64,000 nt of DNA from Hyphomicrobiaceae bacterium (GTDB taxonomy: Bacteria; Pseudomonadota; Alphaproteobacteria; Rhizobiales; Hyphomicrobiaceae), in contig JACKJI010000008.1 in assembly GCA_020638035.1 (NCBI GenBank), positions 1 to 64,000 of the forward strand, read 5' to 3'. A model generated the notes under the pieces. The model saw only the letters and a list, made by a program, of their open reading frames with translations, did not search any database and was not told the DNA's origin. This document shows, piece after piece, positions 17,911-26,097 of the stretch (positions are counted from its first letter, which is position 1; every line of letters starts with the position of its first letter). Position numbers and translations under genes: made by a program.

Positions 17911-17935
17911 CTCTGATCAAATCATCATATCAGAG
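17911..17935. promoter_or_regulatory. Palindrome just upstream of the kinase gene
   Basis: CTCTGAT (17911-17917) and ATCAGAG (17929-17935) form a 7-bp perfect inverted repeat with an 11-base spacer, 18 bases before the kinase start codon in the divergent kinase/FHA promoter region. It could be an operator or an mRNA hairpin that affects translation start. Only one copy was noticed. Confidence 0.4.
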
Positions 17936-18126
17936 CACGGCCCCCGTTCAGTGACGAGACAACGATTCGTGCCTCCTCGGCCGCTTGTTGCGCATAATTG
18001 TGGCACGCTCGCGGGCGATGAACCCGAGATGAACAAATCTTCGCTTCGCCTGATCCCGGCCACGGTGTTGCCGCCAACGCGCCGCAGGGTAGAGCAGAGG
18101 GAGCGCGATTCGGGGAGTGATGCGGC

Positions 18127-18912
18127 GTGGCGGCTATTGGGGAAATGGCGGACAGGCATGGTGGCGATCATGCCCGCATGCACCCGACCGTCGAGCCCTC
18201 CCCCGCGATGCGCTCCACTTGGCATTTTGGATTTCTTTTCAGGCTTCTCAGTCTGTGTGTTGTGGCGATGATGCTCGCCGACGTCGTTGCTTATGCGGGC
18301 GCGTCAGAGGCGCACCGTGCAGGTCATATCGGCGTCGTCGGTTCGACCACCGTGCAAGCAGCGTCTGTCCTCGGAGAGGGCGTCGAAGCCGTGCGCGCAG
18401 CTCTGGTCGCGCTGGCCGACTGGGTTCGAACGGCGCCGACACGGACGATGGCCCTGCTGATCGGATTTTTCGCGATACTCGCACTGGTTCCCGTGGCAAT
18501 GCTCGTTCGCGGGGTCCGGCTCGCTGTTGCGTCACGACGGTTGCGGCAGACGGCCGAACACGCCGAGACCAGCGCAAGCACCTCGGAGGTGACCGGGTTC
18601 TCCCGACCTCGGCGTGCTTTCCTTGAAGGACTGAAGTCGGACGATGCAGAGCCGTTCGAGATTCGCGGCGAGCTTGTTCGCATCGGCCGGGCCGCAGATA
18701 ATGAACTCGTTGTCGCAGCGACCGGTATCGAGCCTTATCACGCCGCCATCGCGCGAACGGCGGACTGGGATTTGTATCTGTGTGATTTGACTCGCGGCAG
18801 CCGCACGGCTGCACGGGTGAACGGCCGGCGGGTGGGACGGCACCGTCTGAGCGACGGGGATGTCATCGCACTTGGCGGCGTGCAACTGACCTATCGAACC
18901 GCAAGACTTTAG
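18127..18912 (+). CDS. Membrane protein with a cytoplasmic FHA domain
   Basis: 261 residues from GTG 18127 (GGGAG nine bases upstream); in-frame ATGs at 18148 and 18178 are alternatives, so the start is uncertain. Two hydrophobic segments lie at ~35-55 and ~108-130 (MALLIGFFAILALVPVAMLV). The C-terminal ~95 residues are an FHA domain: FEIRGELVRIGRAADNELVV, GIEPYHAAIAR, and LSDGDVIALGGVQLTYR. The GR and the H of the phosphothreonine pocket are present, and S-x-x-H is replaced by EPYH. It is the first plus-strand gene of the module, followed after 74 bases by the second FHA gene, and likely docks the phosphorylated kinase or its partners at the inner membrane. Confidence 0.82.
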   Translation: MAAIGEMADRHGGDHARMHPTVEPSPAMRSTWHFGFLFRLLSLCVVAMMLADVVAYAGASEAHRAGHIGVVGSTTVQAASVLGEGVEAVRAALVALADWVRTAPTRTMALLIGFFAILALVPVAMLVRGVRLAVASRRLRQTAEHAETSASTSEVTGFSRPRRAFLEGLKSDDAEPFEIRGELVRIGRAADNELVVAATGIEPYHAAIARTADWDLYLCDLTRGSRTAARVNGRRVGRHRLSDGDVIALGGVQLTYRTARL

Positions 18913-18986
18913 GACGCGCACATCAGGGTGTTCCATTCGTTCCCGATGTGCCGCGCCACCACCGAAATCGAAGAGGAGGCAAGAAC

Positions 18987-19916
18987 ATGGCCGATAATGC
19001 GAAGGCCGAGCAGGCAGGGGGACGCGCGCATGGATTGCTGGGGTCGCTGAAGGATGCGCTTGCAGCGGCGAGCCGCGAGGACATGCCAGCGTCGTTGAAA
19101 GCCCTGGCGGGGCCCGCGCGCGCGGTTCAAAAAGCAGCATCGGCTCCTGATGGCGAGGTCGTCGTGCCGCCGTTGCCCGTCGTTATGGCGGACGGGGCGC
19201 TCGGGAAACGACATGTAGATGTGATGGAGGGTAAAATGGCGTCAGGTGCGTCGAGCAAGTCCGATGGTCAGGCCAATCAGGGCCAAGCCAACGTGCCAAG
19301 CGCTGAAGAGGCGGCACGGGCGGTGCGCGGCAGCCTGGCCATGAAGCCCAACGAGCGGTCGGCAGAGGACAGCGAGCCGCCGACGACGCGTGTCGTGCGC
19401 AAGCCTCCGAGCGACGCTGGAAAGCGTGGTCGTGACGGCGGCGCTTCGGCAAAGGGCGGTTCGGGTGACGGGGCTTTGGAAGAAGCGACGGCTCCGCCGC
19501 GCACCCAGCTCGTGCGTGGCCGACAGAAGCTTGCGCGGACGAATTTCGCGCAGGATCCAGTGGTCGGCTGGCTGGTTGTGGTCGGCGGACCGGGGCTTGG
19601 TGCCTTCCGTCCGGTGTTCGAGGGCAACAACACGATCGGGCGCTCGTCATCGAACCGGATCGCGGTCGATTTTGGCGATGATGCCATCTCATCGGAGGAG
19701 CAGGCCTATATCCGCTATGATTCCACCGACAGAAGCTTCCTTTTCGTGCCCAACCTTGCGAAAACGAATGTGGTATCGGTGAATGACAAGCGGCCGACGG
19801 CCGCTGTTGAGCTGGCGCATATGGATGTCATTACAATGGGGCGTACGCAGCTCGTGTTCGTGCCGTTCTGCGGCTCGGACTTCGACTGGGCGGAGCTCGC
19901 GGAAGTCAAGGATTGA
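18987..19916 (+). CDS. Soluble FHA-domain protein with a long disordered N-terminus
   Basis: 309 residues from ATG 18987, set by GAGGAGG eight bases upstream. Residues 1-200 are low complexity and charged, with two threonine motifs of the same shape: PTTRVVRK near 130 and PRTQLVRG near 175. The FHA domain occupies ~205-300: FRPVFEGNNTIGRSSSNRIA, DDAISSEEQAYI, and LAHMDVITMGRTQLVFVPF. The GRSSSNRI loop is canonical; the usual SRxH is SSEEQA here. The TRVVR/TQLVR motifs are plausible kinase targets that FHA domains read (inference). The stop codon overlaps the PP2C start (TGATG), so the two are translationally coupled. Confidence 0.85.
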   Translation: MADNAKAEQAGGRAHGLLGSLKDALAAASREDMPASLKALAGPARAVQKAASAPDGEVVVPPLPVVMADGALGKRHVDVMEGKMASGASSKSDGQANQGQANVPSAEEAARAVRGSLAMKPNERSAEDSEPPTTRVVRKPPSDAGKRGRDGGASAKGGSGDGALEEATAPPRTQLVRGRQKLARTNFAQDPVVGWLVVVGGPGLGAFRPVFEGNNTIGRSSSNRIAVDFGDDAISSEEQAYIRYDSTDRSFLFVPNLAKTNVVSVNDKRPTAAVELAHMDVITMGRTQLVFVPFCGSDFDWAELAEVKD

Positions 19917-20719
19917 TGTCGGACTACGAATTCGCGCGCTGCTCGACGCAGGGCGCGCGCAACTATCAGGAAGACACGGCGGTCGTCTGGCCGGGCGAGG
20001 CGGGATTATTTGCGCCTGCGCCCGACCTGGGTGCCGACGACGGCAGCATCGTCGCGGTGTTGGCGGACGGCATGGGCGGGCATGCGGGCGGCGCTCTTGC
20101 CAGCCGGATGGTCTGCGAGCACTTCGTCGGCGTATGCGCGGCCCGCAACGGCTCGGTACCCGAGCGGCTCGTTGCCGCCCTGGAAGAGGCGAATGCCGCA
20201 GTTGCTGCAAAGGTCGCACAGAATCCCATGCTATCAGGCATGGGCTCGACGCTGATCGGGGCGCGGTTTGGCGCCGATGGCGTGGAGTGGGTGAGCGTGG
20301 GCGACAGTCCACTCATGCTCTACCGCGGCGGCGAGATTGCGATGCTCAACGAGGATCATTCACTGGCGCCGGAGCTGGAGCGGTTGGTCGCGGCGGGCCG
20401 CATGACCGAAGAGGAGGCCCGTCACGATCCGCGTCGCCACATGCTGCGCTCGGCGGTGACAGGCGATGAGATCGACATGGTCGATGTTTCGCGGCGTCCG
20501 CTGAAGATGGAGCCCGGCGACTATGTGATTCTTGCTAGCGACGGCGTTCACACGCTCGAAACGGCCGAGATCGCCCGTATCGTCAGAGCTTATGGCGGGG
20601 AAGGTGCTGATGCGGTCGCGCGGGCGCTGATCCGCGAGGTGGAACAGATGCGTGAGCCACATCAGGACAACGCCACTGTCATCGCTGTACGGCTGAAGCC
20701 GACGGGCGAGGTGGGCTGA
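19916..20719 (+). CDS. PP2C-family Ser/Thr protein phosphatase
   Basis: 267 residues from ATG 19916, overlapping the preceding stop codon by one base. All motifs of a PPM/Stp phosphatase are visible: QGARNYQEDTAV (metal-binding aspartate-equivalent region), VLADGMGGHAGG, MSGMGSTLIGAR in the form LSGMGSTLIGA, VSVGDSPLMLYRGGE, YVILASDGVHTL, and QDNATVIAVRL at the end. Length is typical of the soluble bacterial type. It is expected to remove phosphates placed by the divergent kinase, closing a kinase/FHA/phosphatase switch. The same trio is best known from type VI secretion control (PpkA/PppA/Fha), but no secretion genes are nearby. Confidence 0.93.
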   Translation: MSDYEFARCSTQGARNYQEDTAVVWPGEAGLFAPAPDLGADDGSIVAVLADGMGGHAGGALASRMVCEHFVGVCAARNGSVPERLVAALEEANAAVAAKVAQNPMLSGMGSTLIGARFGADGVEWVSVGDSPLMLYRGGEIAMLNEDHSLAPELERLVAAGRMTEEEARHDPRRHMLRSAVTGDEIDMVDVSRRPLKMEPGDYVILASDGVHTLETAEIARIVRAYGGEGADAVARALIREVEQMREPHQDNATVIAVRLKPTGEVG

Positions 20720-20853
20720 GTGCGCTCGGGCCCCGTGCCATCGTGTCACTTGAATGTCGCTGCTGTTGCCACGATCTTTCAACCGGTTCTGAGACCGCAG
20801 CTTGTGGCCGAGCGGCCGCTGCTGATGAGCATTGAGACGCGAGGACAAACGCC

Positions 20854-21078
20854 ATGCCCATCTATGGTTTCTCCTGCAACGCATGCGAGAAGCAGTTCGA
20901 GACGTTGGTGCGCTCTTCCGATACGCCGGAGTGCCCGAGCTGCGGCAGCACGGACCTGACCCGGCAACTCGCTCTGATCGCCTCACCCGGCAAGGGCGGA
21001 GAGGATGCGGGCTCGTTTTCGTCAGGTAATGGCGGCGGGGGTGGACATACCTGCGGCGGCGGCTGTTGCTGCGGGTAG
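20854..21078 (+). CDS. FmdB family small zinc-ribbon protein
   Basis: 74 residues. It starts MPIYGFSCNACEKQFE and continues CPSCGSTDLTRQL, giving the two CxxC knuckles of the FmdB/CxxC_CxxC_SSSS zinc ribbon. The tail is Gly/His/Cys-rich (CGGGCCCG), as common in proteobacterial members. FmdB proteins are regarded as putative regulators; no specific partner is evident here. It lies 134 bases after the phosphatase gene and before a convergent ubiE. Confidence 0.9.
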   Translation: MPIYGFSCNACEKQFETLVRSSDTPECPSCGSTDLTRQLALIASPGKGGEDAGSFSSGNGGGGGHTCGGGCCCG

Positions 21079-21138
21079 GATCCCGCACAGCGGCAGCACC
21101 TGCGGGTTGTAATTGCCGAAGTCCTGATATTGCAAACG

Positions 21139-21159
21139 GCGCACCTTTGCGGGGTGCGC
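21139..21159. terminator. Hairpin between convergent fmdB-like and ubiE genes
   Basis: GCGCACC (21139-21145) pairs with GGTGCGC (21153-21159) around TTTGCGG. T-tracts are weak on both sides, so it is a likely but not certain bidirectional terminator. Confidence 0.5.
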
Positions 21160-21191
21160 TGTTGTCGTTTGGTTTGCCTGCGGAGACCGGT

Positions 21192-21959
21192 TCAGATCTT
21201 CCAGCCCGAATGCATGGCAGCGATGCCGCCGGTTAGATTGCGATAAGTGACGCGTTCGAACCCCGCATTGCGGATCATGGCCGCAAAGGCCGCCTGTTTG
21301 GGGAACTTGCGGATCGATTCCACGAGGTACTGGTAGGGCTGGTCGTCGCCGGCCACGAGCCGGCCCATGCGCGGGATGATGTGGAAGGAGTGGAACTCGT
21401 AGAGCTTGTCGAGGATCGGCATCTCAACCTCGGAGAACTCCAGGCACATGAAGCGACCGCCGCGCTTCAAGACGCGGTGCGCCTCGGCGAGCGCCTTGTC
21501 GAAGTTGGTCACGTTGCGGATGCCGAAGGCGATGGTGTAGGCGTCGAAGCTCATGTCGGGGAACGGCAGCGCTTCGGCATTGCCTTCGATGCACTCGATG
21601 CGCTGTGCGAAACCTGCGTCGTTGACCCGGCGCTGGCCGACCTGAAGCATCTCGGGGCTGATGTCGCAGATGACGGCGGTGGCGCTTTCGCCCGTCATCC
21701 TTGCATAGCGCAGGGCGATGTCGCCGGTGCCGCCGGCAACGTCCAGCAGACGATAGGGCCTGTCGGCTTTCGGCGGGGCGAGCCAGGCAAGGAAATCGCG
21801 CTTCCACAGACGGTGCAGGCCGCCCGACATCAGATCGTTCATCAGGTCGTAGCGTTCGGCGACCTTGGCAAAGACGTCGTTGACGAGACCCTGGCGCTCG
21901 CCTGAGGCTACCTCGCGGAAGCCGAAGGATGTCGTTTCGGTGCGCGGCGTATCGGTCAT
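21192..21959 (-). CDS. ubiE: Ubiquinone/menaquinone biosynthesis C-methyltransferase UbiE
   Basis: 255 residues from ATG 21959 (GAGGT upstream), the typical length of alphaproteobacterial UbiE. The SAM-binding region shows VNDVFAKVAERYDLMNDLMS near 27, LLDVAGGTGDIALRYA near 70, and the post-motif FDAYTIAFGIRNVTNFDKAL, which is diagnostic for UbiE/COQ5. It methylates the demethyl-ubiquinol ring in quinone synthesis. In many relatives ubiE sits next to mutM and ubiB; here mutM is 2 kb away on the other strand, with three unrelated genes between. Confidence 0.96.
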   Translation of the reverse strand: MTDTPRTETTSFGFREVASGERQGLVNDVFAKVAERYDLMNDLMSGGLHRLWKRDFLAWLAPPKADRPYRLLDVAGGTGDIALRYARMTGESATAVICDISPEMLQVGQRRVNDAGFAQRIECIEGNAEALPFPDMSFDAYTIAFGIRNVTNFDKALAEAHRVLKRGGRFMCLEFSEVEMPILDKLYEFHSFHIIPRMGRLVAGDDQPYQYLVESIRKFPKQAAFAAMIRNAGFERVTYRNLTGGIAAMHSGWKI

Positions 21960-22099
21960 CGTTAAACCTCGATGGCGGGACAGGTCGTGGATTTTGGACG
22001 GCACCATAGCCGAGGGTCTCACCGCTTGCTATTGCAGAAGTCAAGCGACCCGTGCCAGCCCGCCGCGGTTGGACTTTCACGAAAACGAGGTTGGAAAAC

Positions 22100-22519
22100 A
22101 TGAAGTTGGAGCAGGCAGAAACGATCGTGCAGGCGGCCCGCCGGCATGCAAGGGCCAACAATCTGAAGCCGCTCACGATCGTCGTGCTCGATGACCGCGG
22201 GGCGGTCCGGTGCCTCATCAATGAGGATGGAACCAGCCTGCACCGGGCGGATATCGCCATCGGCAAGGCGTATGGTGCGGTTTCGCTCGGCATCTCGTCG
22301 CGCAAGCTCGGGGAGCGGGCCGAGAAGCAGGCCTATTTCATCGCGGCTGCAGCGCAGGCGGCGGGCGGAAAGCTTGTTCCGGTTGCCGGTGGCGTTCTCA
22401 TCCGCGATGCGGATGGTACGCTTCTGGGTGCGATCGGCATCTCTGGGGATACGTCGGAGAACGACGAGGCGGCATGCTGCGCGGGAATAGCAGCAGCCGG
22501 CCTCGTCGCAGAGACGTGA
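22100..22519 (+). CDS. GlcG/HbpS-type heme-degrading-domain protein
   Basis: 139 residues from ATG 22100, set by GAGGTTGG about eight bases upstream. The protein has the GlcG/HbpS fold signature: LTIVVLDDRGAVRCLINEDG, then RADIAIGKAYGAVSLGISSR, GKLVPVAGGVLIRD, and GAIGISGDTSENDEAACCAG at the end. The family binds heme or small ligands, and the exact role of such stand-alone cytoplasmic members is not established. It diverges from ubiE with 140 bases between and converges with the cytochrome P460 gene. Confidence 0.85.
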   Translation: MKLEQAETIVQAARRHARANNLKPLTIVVLDDRGAVRCLINEDGTSLHRADIAIGKAYGAVSLGISSRKLGERAEKQAYFIAAAAQAAGGKLVPVAGGVLIRDADGTLLGAIGISGDTSENDEAACCAGIAAAGLVAET

Positions 22520-22567
22520 GGCGGTTACCCACGTCTCGGTTCATGTCCGTTCGTCCGATTCTTCGAG

Positions 22568-23083
22568 CTACTTCATGTGCTCGATCGAAAAGAGGTGCTG
22601 GGTCTCCTTCAGAGGGGCATGGCAGGCGCGGCAAGCGTTGAGATCCTTGCCGGCGTCGGTGCCGTCGGGCTTGAATGCCGCGAAGTCCCAGCCTTCGTTC
22701 TGCAGTTCCTCGGGCAGGTCTTTGCCGAAGCCGGCGCGCTTCTCCATGACGACGACAAGGGCCAGCTTGTCGCGGATCCGGCGGCCAAGCGAGCTGACGA
22801 TAGGCTTGCCGTCAGCACCGACCTTGGCTTTGTAGATTTCGCCGACGATGACAGAGCCGTCGGGCAGCTCCTTGCCAGCCTTGGCCGCAGCCAGCAGCTT
22901 GTCGTTGCCGAACATGCGCATGATCTGGTCGGCATTCTGCGTGCGGTCGAGGCTCAAGTAGTTGGTGAAGCTCGTCTTGTAGTCTTTCGGGAGAGCTATC
23001 CCGTCAGCCCGCGTCGGGGCGGCCACGAAGGCCGTCAGGACAAGGCAAAGCGCCACATGCCAGGCGCGATGGATCGGTTTCAT
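22568..23083 (-). CDS. Cytochrome P460 family c-type cytochrome
   Basis: 171 residues from ATG 23083 (GAGGAA upstream). A signal peptide covers residues 1-26 (ending FVAAPTRA). The single heme-binding motif CRACH lies near residue 156, followed by APLKETQHLF. The body (LPKDYKTSFTNYLSLDR, IMRMFGN, and GWDFAAFKPDG near 133) is typical of the cytochrome P460 / c'-beta fold. Family members oxidise hydroxylamine or bind and detoxify NO; the cross-linking lysine needed for true P460 chemistry cannot be assigned by eye, so a c'-beta-like NO-binding role is equally possible. It is divergent from the Cys-rich regulator at 23277. Confidence 0.85.
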   Translation of the reverse strand: MKPIHRAWHVALCLVLTAFVAAPTRADGIALPKDYKTSFTNYLSLDRTQNADQIMRMFGNDKLLAAAKAGKELPDGSVIVGEIYKAKVGADGKPIVSSLGRRIRDKLALVVVMEKRAGFGKDLPEELQNEGWDFAAFKPDGTDAGKDLNACRACHAPLKETQHLFSIEHMK

Positions 23084-23150
23084 CGGCGGTTCCTCACGTC
23101 GAATTTGGTCAGTTATGGTGAACGCCGAAAGAGTGTGCCCTTGAAGTCGC

Positions 23151-23178
23151 AATAACGACAATACAAATTGTTGTTATT
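23151..23178. promoter_or_regulatory. Inverted-repeat operator candidate between cytochrome P460 and the regulator gene
   Basis: AATAACGACAAT (23151-23162) and ATTGTTGTTATT (23167-23178) form a 12-bp inverted repeat with one mismatch around ACAA. It is conspicuously AT-rich and sits 68 bases before the cytochrome start and 98 bases before the regulator start, the position expected for a site controlling both promoters. Confidence 0.6.
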
Positions 23179-23276
23179 TGCCGGAGGCATGGTGTGGCTG
23201 GCGGTGACGCGGTAGTGAAGCTTGCTGAGCGTGCTGCGTATTTTCTTGGGCCGCCTCCTCTAAGGTTTGCACTTCC

Positions 23277-23900
23277 ATGACCATGACCTCCCGCGGGCAC
23301 ATCCTCGATCTGATCAGTCGACGGTCACAGACTGTGGCGGAGCTTGCCGCGGCGCTCGGGCTCACCCGCACCGCTGTCGTCGTGCAGTTGCAGCAACTCG
23401 AAGCGGACGGTCTGGTGCGGCGTGGCCGCCTGATGCGGACAGGAGCCGCAGGCAAACCCGGTTACGAGTATGAGATTGTTCCCGGCTCAGAAGACCGGCT
23501 GTCGCAGGCCTATGGGCCGCTGCTGGAGCAGCTCGTTGTGGTTCTCGGGCGAAGCCTTCCCGCCGAGCAGGTGACCGCAATCATGGAGGAAGCGGGGCGA
23601 GAACTTGCGCGTGGTGCCGCGTTGTCGCGATTGGATGATCCGCGTGAGCGCCTCAGGCAGGCCGTGGTGATCGTCAATAGCCTTGGCGCCTGTGCAGAGA
23701 TCTTCGAAGATCCGACGGGTGCGCTGGTGGTGGAGAACCGTCGCTGTCCGTTCGCGACGGCGGTGCGGCGCGATGCGTGCGTCTGCCGTGCTGCGGCCGC
23801 GTTTTTCCGCGAGGCGACAGGCTTGCCATTCGAGCAGAAGTGCGAGCGCGGCGAGGCGCAGTTGACCTGCCGTTATGTGGCCGAGCTTGAGGAGCGGTGA
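23277..23900 (+). CDS. Winged-helix transcriptional regulator with a Cys-rich C-terminus (SufR-like)
   Basis: 207 residues. The N-terminal winged helix (residues ~5-60: ILDLISRRSQTVAELAAALG, then TAVVVQLQQLEADGLV) is of the DeoR/ArsR-type found in SufR. The C-terminal part carries cysteines at CAEIF, RRCPFA, DACVCRA, EQKCERG and LTCRY; this spacing resembles iron-sulfur-binding SufR-type sensors. It is divergent from the cytochrome P460 gene and shares an inverted repeat with it, so a redox- or NO-sensitive repressor of the cytochrome is a reasonable inference. mutM follows after six bases, so the two may be one transcript. A second in-frame ATG lies at 23283. Confidence 0.8.
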   Translation: MTMTSRGHILDLISRRSQTVAELAAALGLTRTAVVVQLQQLEADGLVRRGRLMRTGAAGKPGYEYEIVPGSEDRLSQAYGPLLEQLVVVLGRSLPAEQVTAIMEEAGRELARGAALSRLDDPRERLRQAVVIVNSLGACAEIFEDPTGALVVENRRCPFATAVRRDACVCRAAAAFFREATGLPFEQKCERGEAQLTCRYVAELEER

Positions 23901-23906
23901 GGGAGC

Positions 23907-24851
23907 ATGCCCGAGCTGCCCGAGGTTGAGACGGTGCGGCGCGGCCTTGAGCCGGCCATGGTGGGACGCATGTTCCATCGAGTAGAGACGCGGCGGCCGG
24001 ATCTGCGCTTTCCGTTGCCCGAGCGGATGGCGGAGCGTCTCAAGGGCCGCGTCATCGAACATCTTGGGCGGCGCTCGAAATATCTCATCGCACGGGTGTC
24101 GGGCGGGGATGTGCTGATCATGCATCTGGGCATGAGCGGACGCTTTACGATCTCCGAGGGGGCCGCCGCCGGCCGTTCGCAGCCTGGCCGGTTCGTGCAT
24201 GAGACGGGCGACGCCACGGGCGCTGATCCAAAGCATGATCACGTCGTGTTCGAGATGGCGGCTGAAACCGGTCGGGTCAGGGCCAGCGTGCGCGACGGGT
24301 CGCCTGGTGTCAGCCGCATCGTCTACAACGATCCGCGCCGGTTCGGATTCATGGTCATGGTGCCGGAAGCCGAGTTTGAGGCGCACCCACTGATCCGCGA
24401 CCTTGGCCCCGAGCCTTTAGGCAACGCGCTGACAGCAGGGTATCTCGCGGCGCGGGCATCACGGCGGAAGGCGGACTTGAAGGCCTTCCTGATGGATCAA
24501 CGCACAATTGCCGGGCTCGGCAACATCTACGTCGCGGAGGCTTTGTTCCGCGCCGGGCTCTCGCCCAATCGTGCCGCGTCCTGCCTCGCCAACGCCAAGG
24601 GCCAGCCGACGGAACGGGCAGAGCGTCTTGTTGGCGCGATACGGGTGGTCCTCGACGAGGCGATCGCGGCGGGAGGCTCCACACTGCGCGACTATCGCGC
24701 CGCCGACGGGGCTCTGGGCTATTTCCAGCATCGGTTCCAGGTCTACGGCCGCGCCGGCGAGGCCTGTGTGCGCCCAGGCTGCCGGGGTGTGGTGAGACGC
24801 AGCATTCAGGGCGGGCGCTCGACGTTTCATTGTCCATCCTGCCAGCGGTAG
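23907..24851 (+). CDS. mutM: Formamidopyrimidine-DNA glycosylase (Fpg)
   Basis: 314 residues beginning MPELPEVETVRRGL, where the N-terminal proline is the Schiff-base nucleophile and E3 the general acid. It removes 8-oxoguanine and formamidopyrimidines. The conserved RRFGF loop (DPRRFGFMVM near 143), the H2TH region (DQRTIAGLGNIYVAEALF near 197) and a C-terminal zinc finger (CVRPGC then CPSC) are all present. It is longer than the ~270-residue norm; the extra is mainly an insertion after GMSGRFTI (about residues 88-112) and a longer link before H2TH. It starts six bases after the regulator gene. Confidence 0.97.
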   Translation: MPELPEVETVRRGLEPAMVGRMFHRVETRRPDLRFPLPERMAERLKGRVIEHLGRRSKYLIARVSGGDVLIMHLGMSGRFTISEGAAAGRSQPGRFVHETGDATGADPKHDHVVFEMAAETGRVRASVRDGSPGVSRIVYNDPRRFGFMVMVPEAEFEAHPLIRDLGPEPLGNALTAGYLAARASRRKADLKAFLMDQRTIAGLGNIYVAEALFRAGLSPNRAASCLANAKGQPTERAERLVGAIRVVLDEAIAAGGSTLRDYRAADGALGYFQHRFQVYGRAGEACVRPGCRGVVRRSIQGGRSTFHCPSCQR

Positions 24852-24920
24852 TGTTCGGCGGCTATCGAACCGAGGCGCAGCGTGCTCGTTGCGGACGGGC
24901 GCTCCTGCCTGCGATTACAC

Positions 24921-24956
24921 AAAGGAAAAGCCCCGGCGCCGGGTGCGCCAGGGCTT
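24921..24956 (-). terminator. Intrinsic terminator of the HU gene
   Basis: On the minus strand AGCCC-T-GGCGC pairs with GCGCC-G-GGGCT (24929-24955) and is followed by TTTTCCTTT. It lies about 60 bases past the HU stop and can also serve the convergent mutM transcript. Confidence 0.8.
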
Positions 24957-25013
24957 CTTGTCGTCGTGGTTTTGAGCTGCTCGGGTGGGCGAGCCGGCAG
25001 CGAGCAGGCGGGA

Positions 25014-25403
25014 TCAGATGGCCTGCTTCAGTTCTTTGGCGGCGCGGAAGGCGATCTTCTTGCTCGCCTTGATCTTGATCGCCTCGCCGGTGGCGGGGTT
25101 GCGACCCATGCGTGCTGGGCGGTGGCGGACCTGCAGGATGCCGAGGCCGCCGATGCGGATGCGCGAACCCTTCTTGAGGTGGGTCGTGATCATGCTGATC
25201 ATCTCGGTGAGCATCGCGTTCGCCTGCTTCTTCGGCAGGTCGTGGGCCTCCGCGATGGCGTCGGACAGGTTGCGCAGCGTGACGGTGGTCTGCGCCTTGG
25301 CCGCCTTCGTCGCCTTGGCGGCCTTCTTGGCGGTCGCCGTCTTCTTCACGGCGGCCTTCTTCTTTGCAACGGGTTTGGCTTTCGCCTTAGCTTTTGCTGC
25401 CAT
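25014..25403 (-). CDS. HU family DNA-binding protein with a histone-H1-like N-terminal tail
   Basis: 129 residues. The first ~37 residues are almost only Ala, Lys, Val and Thr (KKAAVKKTATAKKAAKATKA), like eukaryotic histone H1 tails. The remainder is an HU/IHF fold: LRNLSDAIAEAHDLPKKQAN, GSRIRIGGLGILQVRHRPAR, GRNPATGEAIKIKASKK, where the last two are the DNA-clamping beta arm. It differs from canonical 90-residue HU by the tail and is a nucleoid protein. The gene is monocistronic with its own terminator, and its promoter is in the AT-richer region to the right. Confidence 0.93.
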   Translation of the reverse strand: MAAKAKAKAKPVAKKKAAVKKTATAKKAAKATKAAKAQTTVTLRNLSDAIAEAHDLPKKQANAMLTEMISMITTHLKKGSRIRIGGLGILQVRHRPARMGRNPATGEAIKIKASKKIAFRAAKELKQAI

Positions 25404-26097
25404 TGGATCTCTCCCTCTTCAAGGCATCAGGTCGTGTTTCGCATTCGACTTCGATCAAGGAAAACAAATTCATGCCGATCAGGTCACTCGATTGGATAAG
25501 TTAATTCCTTTTGTCCACAAAGCTGGTTTTTCACTTTTCGGCTTCAAAACCGAATGATCCGTGACGCGTTTGCAACGAATTCGGCCATTTTTAGCATGCA
25601 AAACGCGAGAAACATGCGTGTGGCGGGCATTTTCCGGTGGTCGGTATTCTCGCGCAATGCCCATGACGACGATGTGAGTCGCAGTAGCCGCCAGTCCGCG
25701 TCAGGCCTTCCAGGCGCACAACTGCGACGACTGGGCGCTGAAGCCTCTTTCGACTCAAACTCTCGCCAATCAAGTGCTTTATGTGGTTTCCAGGGCCTGG
25801 CGACGTGAGCCAACAGCGATTACGATTGCTTTGGCCAGTCGAGGAAGACGGCTGACGTTGGTTCGAGGCGGAAGCAAAGGTCGCATCAAGATGCCCGGCT
25901 GCGAAATGAGTGCCGAATGATCGGTGGCGATATTTCCGATTTCAAAGAGAAACGCCAATTCGGGCTGCAATTGGCGTTTACGAAAGTGAACCCCGGTGCT
26001 GCCGATCCTACCATCGGGTAGGGAGGGCCTGTGGGTGACTACAGCTATCCTATTGCTGCGCGCGGCAATTGCGGCAAACCGGTTTTCTAGAGCCAAG
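25404..26097. other. 694-base gap: HU promoter region and terminator of the broken leuD
   Basis: The first ~150 bases are AT-rich and should hold the HU promoter. The right part contains the terminator at 25940-25980. No open frame between them looks coding. Confidence 0.5.
25940..25980 (-). terminator. Intrinsic terminator downstream of leuD
   Basis: AACGCCAATT (25951-25960) pairs with AATTGGCGTT (25969-25978); on the minus strand it is followed by TCTCTTTG. It lies about 120 bases past the leuD stop codon. Confidence 0.7.

Noticed and set aside
15281..20719. Assignment of the kinase/FHA/PP2C genes to a type VI secretion system
   Set aside because: No Tss, Hcp, VgrG or ClpV gene is present in 64 kb, so only the signalling part can be claimed.
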